A stretch of 37,998 bases of DNA, taken from positions 1 through 37,998 of the forward strand of contig JAISZF010000050.1 in assembly GCA_031269415.1 (NCBI GenBank). The letters run 5' to 3'. The number at the start of each line of letters is the position of its first letter. Position 1 is the first letter of the stretch. A program made the position numbers and the translations under genes. The notes below the pieces were generated by a model that was not told the origin of the DNA, ran no database searches, and saw nothing but the letters and a program-made list of their open reading frames with translations. The DNA is from Clostridiales bacterium. GTDB taxonomy: Bacteria > Bacillota > Clostridia > Lachnospirales > WQUN01. Shown piece by piece: positions 8,375 through 16,291 of this stretch.

Positions 8375-8998
8375 TCAAATATCCTCAAACAAAACCCCAA
8401 CCCGTCCCCGGACCGCTTTCAGAGCCATATCGGCGGACTGGCGCATCTGCGGGTGCGCGGCTTTGTCCGTGCGCAGCTTGAAGAAATGCCTCCACTCGCG
8501 CGCGTTCCCGGTGACTACCAGTTCGGTTTTTACACTGACGGGCAAAACGGAACGCGCCTGTTCCGGGATGGCCTTGCACGTATTCAGCAATTCAAAATAA
8601 GCGCGTTCGGCCGCTTCCATCGCGTTTAGCCAGACGCTGTACGCGTCGTCGGCCTCCGCCCAAAAGCAGGGCTTTATAAAAGTGAGTTCGCTGTTAAACC
8701 TGTCTTTGGAGTAATTACAGTAGCGCGTGGACTCCTGCGCAAAGCTGAACAGCCTGTGCCGCACAATTTCGTGCGAAACCCCGCGGTCGCAGACAAATTT
8801 GATTGATATGGCGGGGGCGTGTTCCAGCATAGCCTCGTGTCCGCGTTCTATCAATCGACTCACGAACGCCGGCGCGGACGTATCCGTAATACCGCCCTCG
8901 GATTTGTAACAGGTGCGTCCGGCTCGTTCAATGACTTTCAGTGTTTCCGGCCCGTTGATCTCCGATAAAATCTCAATTGAGGGTTCAATGATTTTCAT
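8375..8998 (-). CDS. thyX: Flavin-dependent thymidylate synthase
   Basis: ThyX makes dTMP from dUMP using methylene-tetrahydrofolate and FAD with NADPH; it replaces the unrelated ThyA. The protein has 207 residues, within the family's usual range. The signature RHRxxS-x7-R is intact as RHRLFSFAQESTR at residues 80-92, and the C-terminal EWRHFFKLRTD segment matches the family's substrate-binding end. An in-frame TGA lies three codons upstream, so the ATG at 8998 is fixed; its GGGAGG site is a rather long 14 nt away. It appears to be a single-gene transcript with its own promoter. Confidence 0.96.
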   Translation of the reverse strand: MKIIEPSIEILSEINGPETLKVIERAGRTCYKSEGGITDTSAPAFVSRLIERGHEAMLEHAPAISIKFVCDRGVSHEIVRHRLFSFAQESTRYCNYSKDRFNSELTFIKPCFWAEADDAYSVWLNAMEAAERAYFELLNTCKAIPEQARSVLPVSVKTELVVTGNAREWRHFFKLRTDKAAHPQMRQSADMALKAVRGRVGVLFEDI

Positions 8999-9033
8999 AT
9001 GTATTCATACAACCTCCCGTCCCGAATAATGGC

Positions 9034-9062
9034 ATTATAACAGCGTACGCGCCGATTGAAAA
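9034..9062 (-). promoter_or_regulatory. thyX promoter
   Basis: On the minus strand there is an extended -10 TGTTATAAT (TATAAT at 9039-9034). At a 17-nt spacer it is preceded by TTTTCA (9062-9057), which matches the -35 consensus at four of six positions. Confidence 0.6.
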
Positions 9063-9070
9063 GCATAATA

Positions 9071-9096
9071 AAAAACGCCCGGTTTTGGGCGTTTTT
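9071..9096 (-). terminator. Rho-independent terminator of the coat gene operon
   Basis: The hairpin is AAAAACGCCC (9071-9080) with GGGCGTTTTT (9087-9096) and a 6-nt loop. Read on the minus strand it ends in a T run, 14 bp after the stop of the second coat gene. Confidence 0.85.
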
Positions 9097-9109
9097 TAAT
9101 TTAATTGTT

Positions 9110-9394
9110 TTATCTCATTCCCTGTGGTCCGACGCCTTGCTGCTGCATACCCGATGAAAGAGCCGTCTTGATGTTGTTGATATCCTGTGGGGAACTCGAC
9201 GGCGAAACCGGGTAATACCCTTTCTGCTCGGCGACCTTATACAGATCGTATTGGAACTTCTCGTCAGAGTCCCTCATTTGCTGAAATGTCTGACGAAGGT
9301 TCTGATCCGCTGTTTCGGTGATAACCTTGGCGTAATTGCCCAAGCCGGCTTTCGTGCCGCTTAGAATATCCATTACCATGTCTTTTTCCTGCAT
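9110..9394 (-). CDS. Spore coat protein, CotF-like (larger partner)
   Basis: This is a 94-residue protein of the CotF/coat-F type, a ferritin-like helical fold found in coats of endospores. The visible segment KDMVMDILSGTKAGLGNYAKVITE and the later QMRDSDEKFQYDLYKVAEQKGYYP are typical of the family. The C-terminus is Gln/Gly/Ser-rich (SSGMQQQGVGPQGMR). An AGGAGG lies 6 nt before the ATG. It follows the 60-residue coat-like gene by 20 bp and should be co-transcribed with it. In Clostridia such genes commonly occur as a short and long pair, as here. Confidence 0.85.
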   Translation of the reverse strand: MQEKDMVMDILSGTKAGLGNYAKVITETADQNLRQTFQQMRDSDEKFQYDLYKVAEQKGYYPVSPSSSPQDINNIKTALSSGMQQQGVGPQGMR

Positions 9395-9414
9395 TTTTGT
9401 CCTCCTGTAAATTA

Positions 9415-9597
9415 TTATAGCATCTGAATCAGGTTCTGCGCGCTCTTAGTCGCGTCTTGAGCCGCCTTGGAAAACATTTGCTTGATGTTTGAGTCTTGAC
9501 ACTGATTGGCATAGTCGCTAAGCTTGTTCGCCACTGTTTGATGGCTGGAAACAATCTCACGGATGCTGTTCAGTTCTGACTGGCTTAAACCTGGCAT
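9415..9597 (-). CDS. Small CotF-like spore coat protein
   Basis: This is a 60-residue, mostly helical protein (MPGLSQSELNSIREIVSSHQ...) that resembles the N-terminal helical half of the CotF family. AAAGGGG lies 8 nt before the ATG. It is the first of two adjacent coat genes and lies downstream of the AbrB-like gene. A mother-cell (SigE or SigK) promoter would be expected upstream, but I could not identify a convincing one. Confidence 0.75.
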   Translation of the reverse strand: MPGLSQSELNSIREIVSSHQTVANKLSDYANQCQDSNIKQMFSKAAQDATKSAQNLIQML

Positions 9598-9680
9598 GAG
9601 GATACCCCTTTCGCATTAGTAAAATAAAACTACGATATTACTTTTTACCAATAGCGGATAAAATATACGCTTGAAAAAAA

Positions 9681-9944
9681 TTAATCTATAACGTGAAGCC
9701 CCGCTAAAACAGCCAATTCCCTGACCGCTTTAATGGATACTTTTTTTCCCTTGTATTCCAGCAATCCATCCATGTTGCCCGTGAATATACAAGACGGCTC
9801 GTACTTCCGCAGGATTATTTTGTAATCCTCAATAAAAATCTCTAAAGGGTCCTTTTCTTTGATGTCCAGCGTGCTTCGCAATTCACTGGGAATCACTATT
9901 CTGCCTAATTCATCCACTTTTCTGACAATACCTGTCGATTTCAT
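9681..9944 (-). CDS. abrB: AbrB-family transition-state regulator
   Basis: This is an 87-residue DNA-binding protein with a SpoVT/AbrB swapped-hairpin domain at residues 1-45: KSTGIVRKVDELGRIVIPSELRSTLDI is nearly the same as in Bacillus AbrB. The C-terminal part (SCIFTGNMDGLL...) is the multimerisation region. The frame opens 26 codons earlier, but the family start MKSTGIVRK and an AGGAGG 7 nt before it set the start at 9944. It probably represses post-exponential or sporulation genes. Its neighbours (spmAB on one side, coat genes on the other) fit a regulator of the growth-to-sporulation switch. Other AbrB paralogues may exist in the genome, so the exact role is inferred. Confidence 0.9.
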   Translation of the reverse strand: MKSTGIVRKVDELGRIVIPSELRSTLDIKEKDPLEIFIEDYKIILRKYEPSCIFTGNMDGLLEYKGKKVSIKAVRELAVLAGLHVID

Positions 9945-9993
9945 CGTGTGCCTCCTCATAAAGTCTTGATTAATATGTAAATACGACATTCTT

Positions 9994-10022
9994 ATTGTAC
10001 CGTAAATGTAATTAAAAATCAA
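9994..10022 (-). promoter_or_regulatory. abrB-like gene promoter
   Basis: On the minus strand TTGATT (10022-10017) and TACAAT (9999-9994) are separated by exactly 17 nt. This leaves a leader of roughly 40 nt to the ATG at 9944. The flanking 10000-10060 stretch is strongly A+T-rich, as AbrB autoregulatory sites often are. Confidence 0.7.
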
Positions 10023-10157
10023 TTTATATATTTTATTATAAATTTTACCTGTCGATTATCGTCGGTGAGCTGTGAAGTACAACCTGCTTATCCAAGATAT
10101 GTATTAAGATATTTTTGTATGAATATACTTGTATAAAATCATTATAGGGGATTTCTT

Positions 10158-10739
10158 ATGCTGAATTACATATGGGGATGCATGATTTTAATAGGGATCG
10201 CCGTGGCCGCCGTAACAGGACGTTTGCAGGATGTTACCAACGCGGCGATCGAATCCGCGAAAGACGCGGTGATGCTCTGTGTGACTATGCTGGGCGTGAT
10301 GTCCATGTGGACCGGGCTGATGAGGATAGCCGAGCGAGCGGGGCTGATAGATATGCTGTCGGAAAAAATGGCGCCGCTGCTGCGTATGCTGTTCCCGGAT
10401 ATTCCGCGCGGACATAAGGCGCTTAAGCATATCTCCACGAATTTTATAGCGAATATTCTGGGCTTGGGCTGGGCCGCCACGCCGGCGGGGCTTAAAGCGA
10501 TGGATGAGCTTCAAGGGCTTAACTCGCGGAAAGACACCGCCAGCAGATCCATGTGCATGTTCATGATAATAAACATGTCCAGCCTGCAATTGGTTACCAT
10601 GAGTATTCTGGCTTACCGGTCACAATATAATTCGGCCAATCCGTCGGAGATCATCGGGCCGGGGCTGATCGCTACGCTGGTTTCAACGTTAATCGGCGTC
10701 ATAGCGGGTAAATTCTTCGAGAGAGGATCCGGCTCATGA
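10158..10739 (+). CDS. spmA: Spore maturation protein A
   Basis: This is a 193-residue integral membrane protein of the SpmA/nucleoside-recognition (Gate) family needed for normal spore core dehydration. The segment SAKDAVMLCVTMLGVMSMWTG and the conserved HISTNFIANILGLGWAATPAGL are clear family marks, and there are four to five hydrophobic segments. An AGGGGA site lies 8 nt upstream of the ATG. It overlaps spmB by 4 bp (ATGA). The A+T-rich upstream stretch contains GTATG (10117-10121) and CATTATA (10140-10146), 18 nt apart. These vaguely resemble forespore or mother-cell sigma elements, but I would not assign a factor. Confidence 0.95.
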   Translation: MLNYIWGCMILIGIAVAAVTGRLQDVTNAAIESAKDAVMLCVTMLGVMSMWTGLMRIAERAGLIDMLSEKMAPLLRMLFPDIPRGHKALKHISTNFIANILGLGWAATPAGLKAMDELQGLNSRKDTASRSMCMFMIINMSSLQLVTMSILAYRSQYNSANPSEIIGPGLIATLVSTLIGVIAGKFFERGSGS

Positions 10740-11269
10740 GTTATATAATGATGCTCTCTAACCTGATTATCCCTATGACATTCGCCGTGATCATTCTCTA
10801 CGGCTACGCTAAAAGGGTGGAGTTGTACGATAACTTTATTGAGGGCGCGAAGGACGGCATGCAAACGGTAGTCGGGATTCTGCCTACTATCGTGGGACTG
10901 ATGGTCGCCGTCGGTATCCTGCGGGCGTCCGGAGCTTTGGATATAATCAGCAGGCTCATTTTGCCGCTGACTTCGCGGCTGGGGTATCCCAATGAGGCCG
11001 TACCGCTTACGCTTATGCGCTTGGTTTCATCCTCCGCGTCTACGGGTCTTCTGCTGGATTTGTTTAAAAAATACGGGCCTGACAGCTATATGGGCCGTTT
11101 CGTGTCTATTATGATGAGCTGCACTGAGACGGTCTTTTATACGATGAGCGTATACTTCATGAGCGTGAAGATTACAAAGACGCGTTATACGCTGACCAGC
11201 GCTCTGATCGCCAATTTCGCGGGTGTCGCGGCGTCGCTTTTGTTGACGAACATTTTGTTTCCCTCTTGA
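10736..11269 (+). CDS. spmB: Spore maturation protein B
   Basis: This is a 177-residue partner of SpmA in the same membrane family, with about five hydrophobic segments and the segments GAKDGMQTVVGILPTIVGLMVAVG and MSCTETVFYTMSVYF typical of SpmB. It begins inside the spmA stop, so the two are translationally coupled. Its own stop codon lies inside the -35 element of the promoter proposed for purC. SpmA and SpmB act together in spore core water loss. Confidence 0.95.
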   Translation: MSYIMMLSNLIIPMTFAVIILYGYAKRVELYDNFIEGAKDGMQTVVGILPTIVGLMVAVGILRASGALDIISRLILPLTSRLGYPNEAVPLTLMRLVSSSASTGLLLDLFKKYGPDSYMGRFVSIMMSCTETVFYTMSVYFMSVKITKTRYTLTSALIANFAGVAASLLLTNILFPS

Positions 11270-11295
11270 TTTTCATAGCTATGAAAACATATAAT
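11266..11295 (+). promoter_or_regulatory. purC promoter with an 18-bp palindrome in the spacer
   Basis: TTGATT (11266-11271) and TATAAT (11290-11295) are separated by 18 nt. A perfect palindrome TTTTCATAGCTATGAAAA occupies 11270-11287, almost exactly the spacer. A protein bound there would block RNA polymerase, so this is a good candidate operator. Confidence 0.5.
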
Positions 11296-11323
11296 AGAAG
11301 CGCGTGGATCACGCGCTTCTATT
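11293..11323 (+). terminator. Hairpin after spmB, possible terminator
   Basis: There is a perfect 14-bp stem (11293-11306 with 11310-11323) and a GAT loop. It is very stable but is followed by AATCTACG instead of a T run, so termination is uncertain. It overlaps the -10 box and start region proposed for purC. Confidence 0.45.
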
Positions 11324-11358
11324 AATCTACGCGCTCGATTACGTGAGAGGTGTGAAGA

Positions 11359-12069
11359 ATGGAGAAACGGGAGCTTTTATACAGAGGCAAGGCAAAGGAT
11401 ATATACGCGACCGATAACCCGGACGTATGCGTTATGCGTTACAGGGATGATTTAACAGCGTTAAACGGAGGCAAGAAGGGATCGTTTCCGGGCAAGGGGG
11501 CGCTGAACCGCCGGATTTCCGATATGATATTCGCGTTTCTGGAAACCGGCGGTGTTAAGACACATTTTATCAAGACGATAAACGAATACGAGGTTCTGAT
11601 CCGCAAGGTACATATCCTGCCGCTGGAGGTAATCGTGCGGAACATAGCGGCGGGTAGCTTTTCAAAGAAATACGGTGTGCCGGAGGGTAAGCCGCTCAAA
11701 ATGGCGCTGCTGGAATTTTCCTTGAAGGACGACGCGCTGGGCGACCCTATGATAAGCCCCAGCCACGCTATCGCGCTGGAATTGGTTACCGAGGAGCAAT
11801 TGAATCAAATCAGCGGCGTGGCTATGGGTATAAACAATCTTCTCAAAGCCTTGTTTGACCGCGTGAACCTGACGCTGGTGGATTTTAAGATAGAATTCGG
11901 GACGGGCAGCGGAGGGAATATCCTGCTGGCGGACGAAATAACGCCGGATACGTGCCGTTTATGGGAAAAGGACGCCGGCGTTAAAATGGATAAAGATCGC
12001 TTCCGCCAGGATTTAGGCGGCGTGGAGGAAGCCTATCGCGAGGTGGCGAACAGGCTAGCCAATTATTAG
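11359..12069 (+). CDS. purC: Phosphoribosylaminoimidazole-succinocarboxamide synthase (SAICAR synthetase)
   Basis: PurC joins aspartate to CAIR with ATP in de novo purine synthesis. The protein is 236 residues, the normal bacterial length. The N-terminal KAKDIYATDNPD loop, LEVIVRNIAAGSFSKKYGVPEG (a conserved substrate segment), LVDFKIEFG and LADEITPDTCRLW are all present. A GAGAGG site precedes the ATG. No other pur gene lies beside it, so it is separated from a pur operon here. Its promoter carries a palindrome that could serve control. The end overlaps the convergent ylbJ gene by 15 bp. Confidence 0.96.
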   Translation: MEKRELLYRGKAKDIYATDNPDVCVMRYRDDLTALNGGKKGSFPGKGALNRRISDMIFAFLETGGVKTHFIKTINEYEVLIRKVHILPLEVIVRNIAAGSFSKKYGVPEGKPLKMALLEFSLKDDALGDPMISPSHAIALELVTEEQLNQISGVAMGINNLLKALFDRVNLTLVDFKIEFGTGSGGNILLADEITPDTCRLWEKDAGVKMDKDRFRQDLGGVEEAYREVANRLANY

Positions 12070-12999
12070 GGGGTACAGTGCGTAACTCATAGCGAGGGCT
12101 ATCAGCCCGTGAACAATTTTAGACAACAGGTATACGGAGGGCTTTATATCCGTTTTTTCTATCATACTGACGGTCTGCGCGTGTATGGACAGGCCGCCGA
12201 ATGAGATCAGTCCCGCGGCCGCCAGCACACGCGCTTTTAGCGGCATGTCGGTGGCGCGCGTCAGGAACAGCCCGTTTGTCATCTCAAGAAGTCCTGATAG
12301 CACGCTCGCGGCCTCACGGCTGAGAAATGGGATCATCACGACTCCCTTGCACAGAACGCCGAAGAAGATGATAAAGCCGCCGATTAAAGCTATACTTTCC
12401 ATAGCGTTCATAACGCTTTGCGACAGGATCGCGCCAAGCGGTTTATAAGCCGGTTTGACGCGGGACGGTTCTGTAACGCGGCGGGGTTGTTTTTCGCGGC
12501 GCGTGTAAGACCTGAACAGAAGGCCGGTGACGAGCGCGGACGCGTAGTGCGCAAGCATAAGGAAATATCCGATCCGCTTGTCACCGAACATGCCGACGCC
12601 GACCGTGCCTAAGATAAACAGCGGCCCGCAGTTGTTCGAGAAGCTGATCAGACGTTGGGCTTCCGTATGCGTCAACATGCCGTTTTCCCTGAGTCGCGCG
12701 GTGATCTTCGCGCCCATGGGGTAGCCTGAGCTGATACCCGCCGCCAAGGCAAACCCGCCCTCGCCAGGAACCCCGAACAGGCCCATGAACTTAGTCAGCC
12801 GTTTGCCGATAATCTCGGTGAACCCGACGTCTGACAGGATATTCATACCGATCATGAACGGCAGCAGCGACGGCAGGGCGCGGTTAAACCAAAGCTTTAC
12901 GCTATCCCCGGCGGCTTCCAGCGCCTCGGCGGGGAATGAGAGAATAAACGCCAGAAGCGCCAGAATAGAAACGGTAAGCGGTATTTTATTCACGGACAT
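12055..12999 (-). CDS. ylbJ: Sporulation integral membrane protein YlbJ
   Basis: This is a 314-residue membrane protein with eight or so hydrophobic segments, related to the SpmA/SpmB Gate family. The segments FNRALPSLLPFMIGMNIL, GGFALAAGISSGYPMGAKITA and RLISFSNNCGPLFILGTVGVGMF are characteristic of YlbJ, which is needed for heat-resistant spores and made in the mother cell in Bacillus. The ATG at 12999 has only a weak AGGT 8-9 nt upstream. Its 3' end overlaps purC by 15 bp head-on, and 59 bp separate it from the divergent HlyD-like gene. Confidence 0.93.
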   Translation of the reverse strand: MSVNKIPLTVSILALLAFILSFPAEALEAAGDSVKLWFNRALPSLLPFMIGMNILSDVGFTEIIGKRLTKFMGLFGVPGEGGFALAAGISSGYPMGAKITARLRENGMLTHTEAQRLISFSNNCGPLFILGTVGVGMFGDKRIGYFLMLAHYASALVTGLLFRSYTRREKQPRRVTEPSRVKPAYKPLGAILSQSVMNAMESIALIGGFIIFFGVLCKGVVMIPFLSREAASVLSGLLEMTNGLFLTRATDMPLKARVLAAAGLISFGGLSIHAQTVSMIEKTDIKPSVYLLSKIVHGLIALAMSYALYPLIIG

Positions 13000-13058
13000 C
13001 TCATGATACCTGTTTATATTTTTATTAATAATCTATTCATGCGAGAAAGGATTTAGAC

Positions 13059-14645
13059 ATGCGTACGAAAGATAAAACGCCCGCCCCTGCGAAAAGCGGG
13101 GGAAAGGTCATGAAGATGACCGCGTGGAGGCGGCCGGCTGACAAGAGACCGCCCGCGGGAAAGCGGACGGCGGCAAAACGTTCTGATTTAAAGGCGGCCC
13201 GTACGGCGGCGTCCAGAAACAGAGCGATGTTTAACATAACCTCCCTGTTTTTTGGTTTTGTGTTGATCTATATAACGCAAAGTCTGTTTGTGTTCGCGCT
13301 GAAACCGCACACAGCGATTGACCGCGTGGCGCCGGGCAGCGTTACCTCCCCAATCGATCTGGAAGGTGTCATAATCCGCGACGAAAAGGTATACAGAAGC
13401 ACAGCCGCCGGTACCGTAAGGTTTAATGTGGCTGAAAATGAGCGGGTAAAAAAGGGTGATACTGTATGCAGCGTCCAGAACGCCGAAGAGGTGGATCGCA
13501 TTAACGCCGAATTGATTAACGTCAACGAAGAACTGCTGAAGATACAAAGTATGCGGGCGGATGTAACTGACCTGAGCGGCAACGGGCGGAGAATAAACGC
13601 CTCAATGAAGAATATGATTGACGATTGGGCGGGCGGCGCGAAAGTAAATAGCTTTTCCTCAATATATCCGCTTATTGACAGCCTCGCGGCTAATGTCGAA
13701 CTGCGAAATCAGATTATTCTGGACGACGTGTCGGACGCCCTTCGTGAACAGGCGGACAAACGCCAAATGTACCAGGAAGAGCTGAGCAAAAACATGACGT
13801 TGGTCGCGGCGGAAGAGAGCGGCGTGGTAAGCGGCCTGCTGGACGGTTATGAGGAGACTTACACGCCGAATATAACGGCTAAGCTCTCTAAAGAGCAGAC
13901 AGTCCCGAAAGGAGGCGCAAAGCCGCTTACGGTAAAGTCCGCGGAGCCTGAAACGCCCCTGTTCAAGATAATTCAGTCGAATATATGGTACATCGCGACT
14001 TACATACCAAATGAGATTATAGACGGCTGGCAAGAAGGCGACTCTAAAATACTGCGCTTTGACGCGGATATCAGTCTGCCGGTAACCGTGGATCGCGTAT
14101 CGGCGGACGATAGCCAGAGTTATGTACTGTTCAAGTGTACGCGCTTTATGGAGGAATACTTGGATTCCCGCGCCTTACGCTTCAGGGTGAGCGGAGATTC
14201 CAGCGAGGGCTTGAAAATACCGAAGTCTTCCGTAACCGTGAAAACTTTGATCACAATACCCAGGGAATATGTCAGCGTTGAGGATGATCAGTTAAAGAGA
14301 GCAAAGCTCGTCAAATCGGGGAGAGAAAACATATCCTTCTACTACGCCGCGATAGACGAGGGCATGATATACGCGGATCCGGCGGGCGGCGTTGTAACGC
14401 TGGGAATGGAGATACAAAACCCCGCGGACTCGGAAATAAAGACTCAATTGACCGAAGCCGCTGAGATTACGGGAGTTTACCGCGTCAACAACGGCGTGGC
14501 GGATTTCCGCAAGGTCGCCCTGAGCGAGGGTCAGCAGAATGTGGGTTATTATATCCTGGATCCCGAGCTTAATAAGAGCTTGCAGGAGAAGGACGGCATT
14601 GTGCGTGACGCGGAGTCGGTAAAGGAAGGGCAGATTATTTTTTAA
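13059..14645 (+). CDS. HlyD-like single-pass membrane protein of the division cluster
   Basis: This 528-residue protein has a very basic cytoplasmic N-terminus of about 58 residues rich in K, R, P and A, one membrane span at roughly 60-80, and a large external part. The external part begins with a short biotinyl-lipoyl/HlyD-like barrel (GVIIRDEKVYRSTAAGTVRFNVAENERVKKGDTVCSVQN), continues with a helical hairpin (residues about 145-265) and ends with further beta domains. This looks like a membrane fusion protein, yet no transporter lies nearby. AGAAAGGA precedes the ATG. It leads an operon with yggS, sepF, yggT and ylmH; HlyD-like genes just upstream of this set are something I recall from clostridial genomes. 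An envelope role at the division site is inferred, not shown. Confidence 0.8.
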   Translation: MRTKDKTPAPAKSGGKVMKMTAWRRPADKRPPAGKRTAAKRSDLKAARTAASRNRAMFNITSLFFGFVLIYITQSLFVFALKPHTAIDRVAPGSVTSPIDLEGVIIRDEKVYRSTAAGTVRFNVAENERVKKGDTVCSVQNAEEVDRINAELINVNEELLKIQSMRADVTDLSGNGRRINASMKNMIDDWAGGAKVNSFSSIYPLIDSLAANVELRNQIILDDVSDALREQADKRQMYQEELSKNMTLVAAEESGVVSGLLDGYEETYTPNITAKLSKEQTVPKGGAKPLTVKSAEPETPLFKIIQSNIWYIATYIPNEIIDGWQEGDSKILRFDADISLPVTVDRVSADDSQSYVLFKCTRFMEEYLDSRALRFRVSGDSSEGLKIPKSSVTVKTLITIPREYVSVEDDQLKRAKLVKSGRENISFYYAAIDEGMIYADPAGGVVTLGMEIQNPADSEIKTQLTEAAEITGVYRVNNGVADFRKVALSEGQQNVGYYILDPELNKSLQEKDGIVRDAESVKEGQIIF

Positions 14646-14657
14646 GGCAGTGATACA

Positions 14658-15347
14658 GTGAATAATATAGAGGAAAATCTCGCGCGCGTGCGAAGCAATA
14701 TTGACGCGGCCGCGAGAAGGTCGGGAAGGAACCCCGCGGAAGTCAAGCTTATCGGCGTTACGAAGACCATAGATGTCGAGCGGATACGTACATTATTGAG
14801 TTTAGGGGTGAACTCTCTGGGCGAGAACAAGCCCCAGGAATTGGCCGAGAAGTACGCGGCTCTGGGAAACGGTCCGGAATGGCATTTGATCGGGCATTTG
14901 CAGACCAATAAAGTCAGACTGATAATCGACAAAGCGGCGATGATTCACTCAGTAGACAGTCTGCGCCTGGCTGGGGAGATCAACAGACGCGCCGCCGCCG
15001 TCGGCAGGGTTATGGATATTTTAGTGGAGCTGAATATAGCCGCCGAACCGTCCAAACATGGGATACCGCCCGACAAGACCTTGAGTTTTGTCGAAGAAAT
15101 ATCTGAATTGGAGAATTTACGTATACGCGGACTGATGTGTGTTGCGCCAAATGTCGACGAACCGGAAAAAAATCGGATTTTCTTCGCAAAGATGCGGGAA
15201 ATTTTTATTGACATAAAAAACAAATGTGTACATAATATAGATATGTTAGACTTATCCATGGGTATGACGAATGATTACGAAATTGCCGTCGAAGAGGGAG
15301 CGACAATCGCGCGGATTGGGACAGGCATTTTCGGTTCAAGAGTTTAG
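14658..15347 (+). CDS. PLP homeostasis protein, YggS/YlmE family
   Basis: This is a 229-residue single-domain alanine-racemase-fold protein that binds pyridoxal phosphate and keeps vitamin B6 and amino acid pools in balance. The PLP lysine is K36 in LIGVTKTIDVERI. GENKPQEL, WHLIGHLQTNK, IRGLMCVAP and LSMGMTNDYEIAVEEGATIARIGTGIFG are all family marks. The start is GTG at 14658, with AAGGCAG upstream and only 12 bp after the HlyD-like gene. It belongs to the sepF-yggT-ylmH cluster, as ylmE does in Bacillus. Confidence 0.95.
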   Translation: MNNIEENLARVRSNIDAAARRSGRNPAEVKLIGVTKTIDVERIRTLLSLGVNSLGENKPQELAEKYAALGNGPEWHLIGHLQTNKVRLIIDKAAMIHSVDSLRLAGEINRRAAAVGRVMDILVELNIAAEPSKHGIPPDKTLSFVEEISELENLRIRGLMCVAPNVDEPEKNRIFFAKMREIFIDIKNKCVHNIDMLDLSMGMTNDYEIAVEEGATIARIGTGIFGSRV

Positions 15348-15461
15348 CCCCGAGTAAGTCATAACCGGATATATTTAAAAAGCGGTCGGAACTATGCCGC
15401 TATACTAAGGGGAAACATTCGACCCTGTCGAAAATTCATGCATTCAGGAGGAGAATGTTTA

Positions 15462-15956
15462 ATGGCTAAATGGCTGAAGAATTTCCTGCAGCAGGTAATG
15501 CTGGGCGTAAATCCTGATGAGGAAGAAATTTACGAAGACACGGAGGCAATTGACGTAAATGAGGATGAAGAGACTCAAGACGCTGAAATAACGAGGTTGG
15601 ATTCTGTCCGCGGGCGTAAATTCGACGATAACAGCAAGATTCTGAATTTCAGAACAGGCGCCCAAATGCAGGTTATGATTACATATCCGAAAGAGATTGT
15701 CGACGCGACCGATATATCTGACTTTCTGCGCAAGGGACATGTGTGCGTGGTTAACCTTGAAGGGGTGGAGCGGCCGCACGCCCAGAGAATCGCTGATTTC
15801 TTAAGCGGTGCCGTGTATGTCAGCGACGGCGCGATAGAGCGTATTAATACGGATATCTTTATCGTTGCGCCCGCGCATGTGCGTATCAACGGCGAATCTG
15901 AAGAAGAGTTGAACGCCAGCAATATTCTTCCATGGATCGCTTCGTCGTTTAAATAA
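15462..15956 (+). CDS. sepF: Cell division protein SepF
   Basis: This 164-residue protein helps align and anchor FtsZ filaments at the septum. The N-terminal MAKWLKNFLQQVML is an amphipathic membrane-binding helix. An acidic linker follows (about 20-50), then the SepF core from about residue 60 (MQVMITYPKEIVDATDISDFLRKG, CVVNLEGVERPHAQRIADFLSGAVY). The frame opens 8 codons earlier, but the family start MAKWLKNF with AGGAGGAG about 8 nt upstream fixes 15462. A TATACT box at 15401-15406 and a small TTCGAC-CCT-GTCGAA hairpin (15418-15432) lie in the 114-bp gap after yggS, so it may have its own promoter. Confidence 0.95.
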   Translation: MAKWLKNFLQQVMLGVNPDEEEIYEDTEAIDVNEDEETQDAEITRLDSVRGRKFDDNSKILNFRTGAQMQVMITYPKEIVDATDISDFLRKGHVCVVNLEGVERPHAQRIADFLSGAVYVSDGAIERINTDIFIVAPAHVRINGESEEELNASNILPWIASSFK

Positions 15957-16001
15957 GAGGTTCTTCGCCGCGGCAAACAAATAATATATCGGAGGGAAAA
16001 A

Positions 16002-16280
16002 ATGGCGGGCATACTGACGACCGCAATAGATTGTGTTGTTAACGCGCTGTTTCTATTGATTGTTATACGGGTGGTCTTATCCTTGGTTCGGTTTTCCCGC
16101 CGAAATGTACTAACCGATCTTGTGTATACCCTTACAGAACCGCTTCTCGCCCCTATCCGCTCCCTGCTCCGCAAGACTCCGCTGGGCGGCACGGGCATGA
16201 GCTTGGATTTATCTCCGTTGGTTTTATTTCTTTTGATTACTTTGGTCAGGAATATTATTTTGGGGTTTATTAGCATGTAA
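16002..16280 (+). CDS. YggT/YlmG family membrane protein
   Basis: This 92-residue protein has two hydrophobic segments (about 12-30 and 67-88) around a short loop holding the family stretch LTEPLLAPIRSLLRKTPLGGTGMSLDLSPLVLFLLI. YggT/YlmG proteins are linked to division and chromosome or nucleoid placement in bacteria and plastids; the molecular role is unknown. A GGAGGG site precedes the ATG. It sits between sepF and ylmH, as in Bacillus. Confidence 0.92.
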   Translation: MAGILTTAIDCVVNALFLLIVIRVVLSLVRFSRRNVLTDLVYTLTEPLLAPIRSLLRKTPLGGTGMSLDLSPLVLFLLITLVRNIILGFISM

Positions 16281-16291
16281 AGGGGCTATTA

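Noticed and set aside
10117..10146. Sporulation sigma promoter for spmAB
   Set aside because: GTATG and CATTATA at 18-nt spacing match no sporulation sigma consensus well enough to call.
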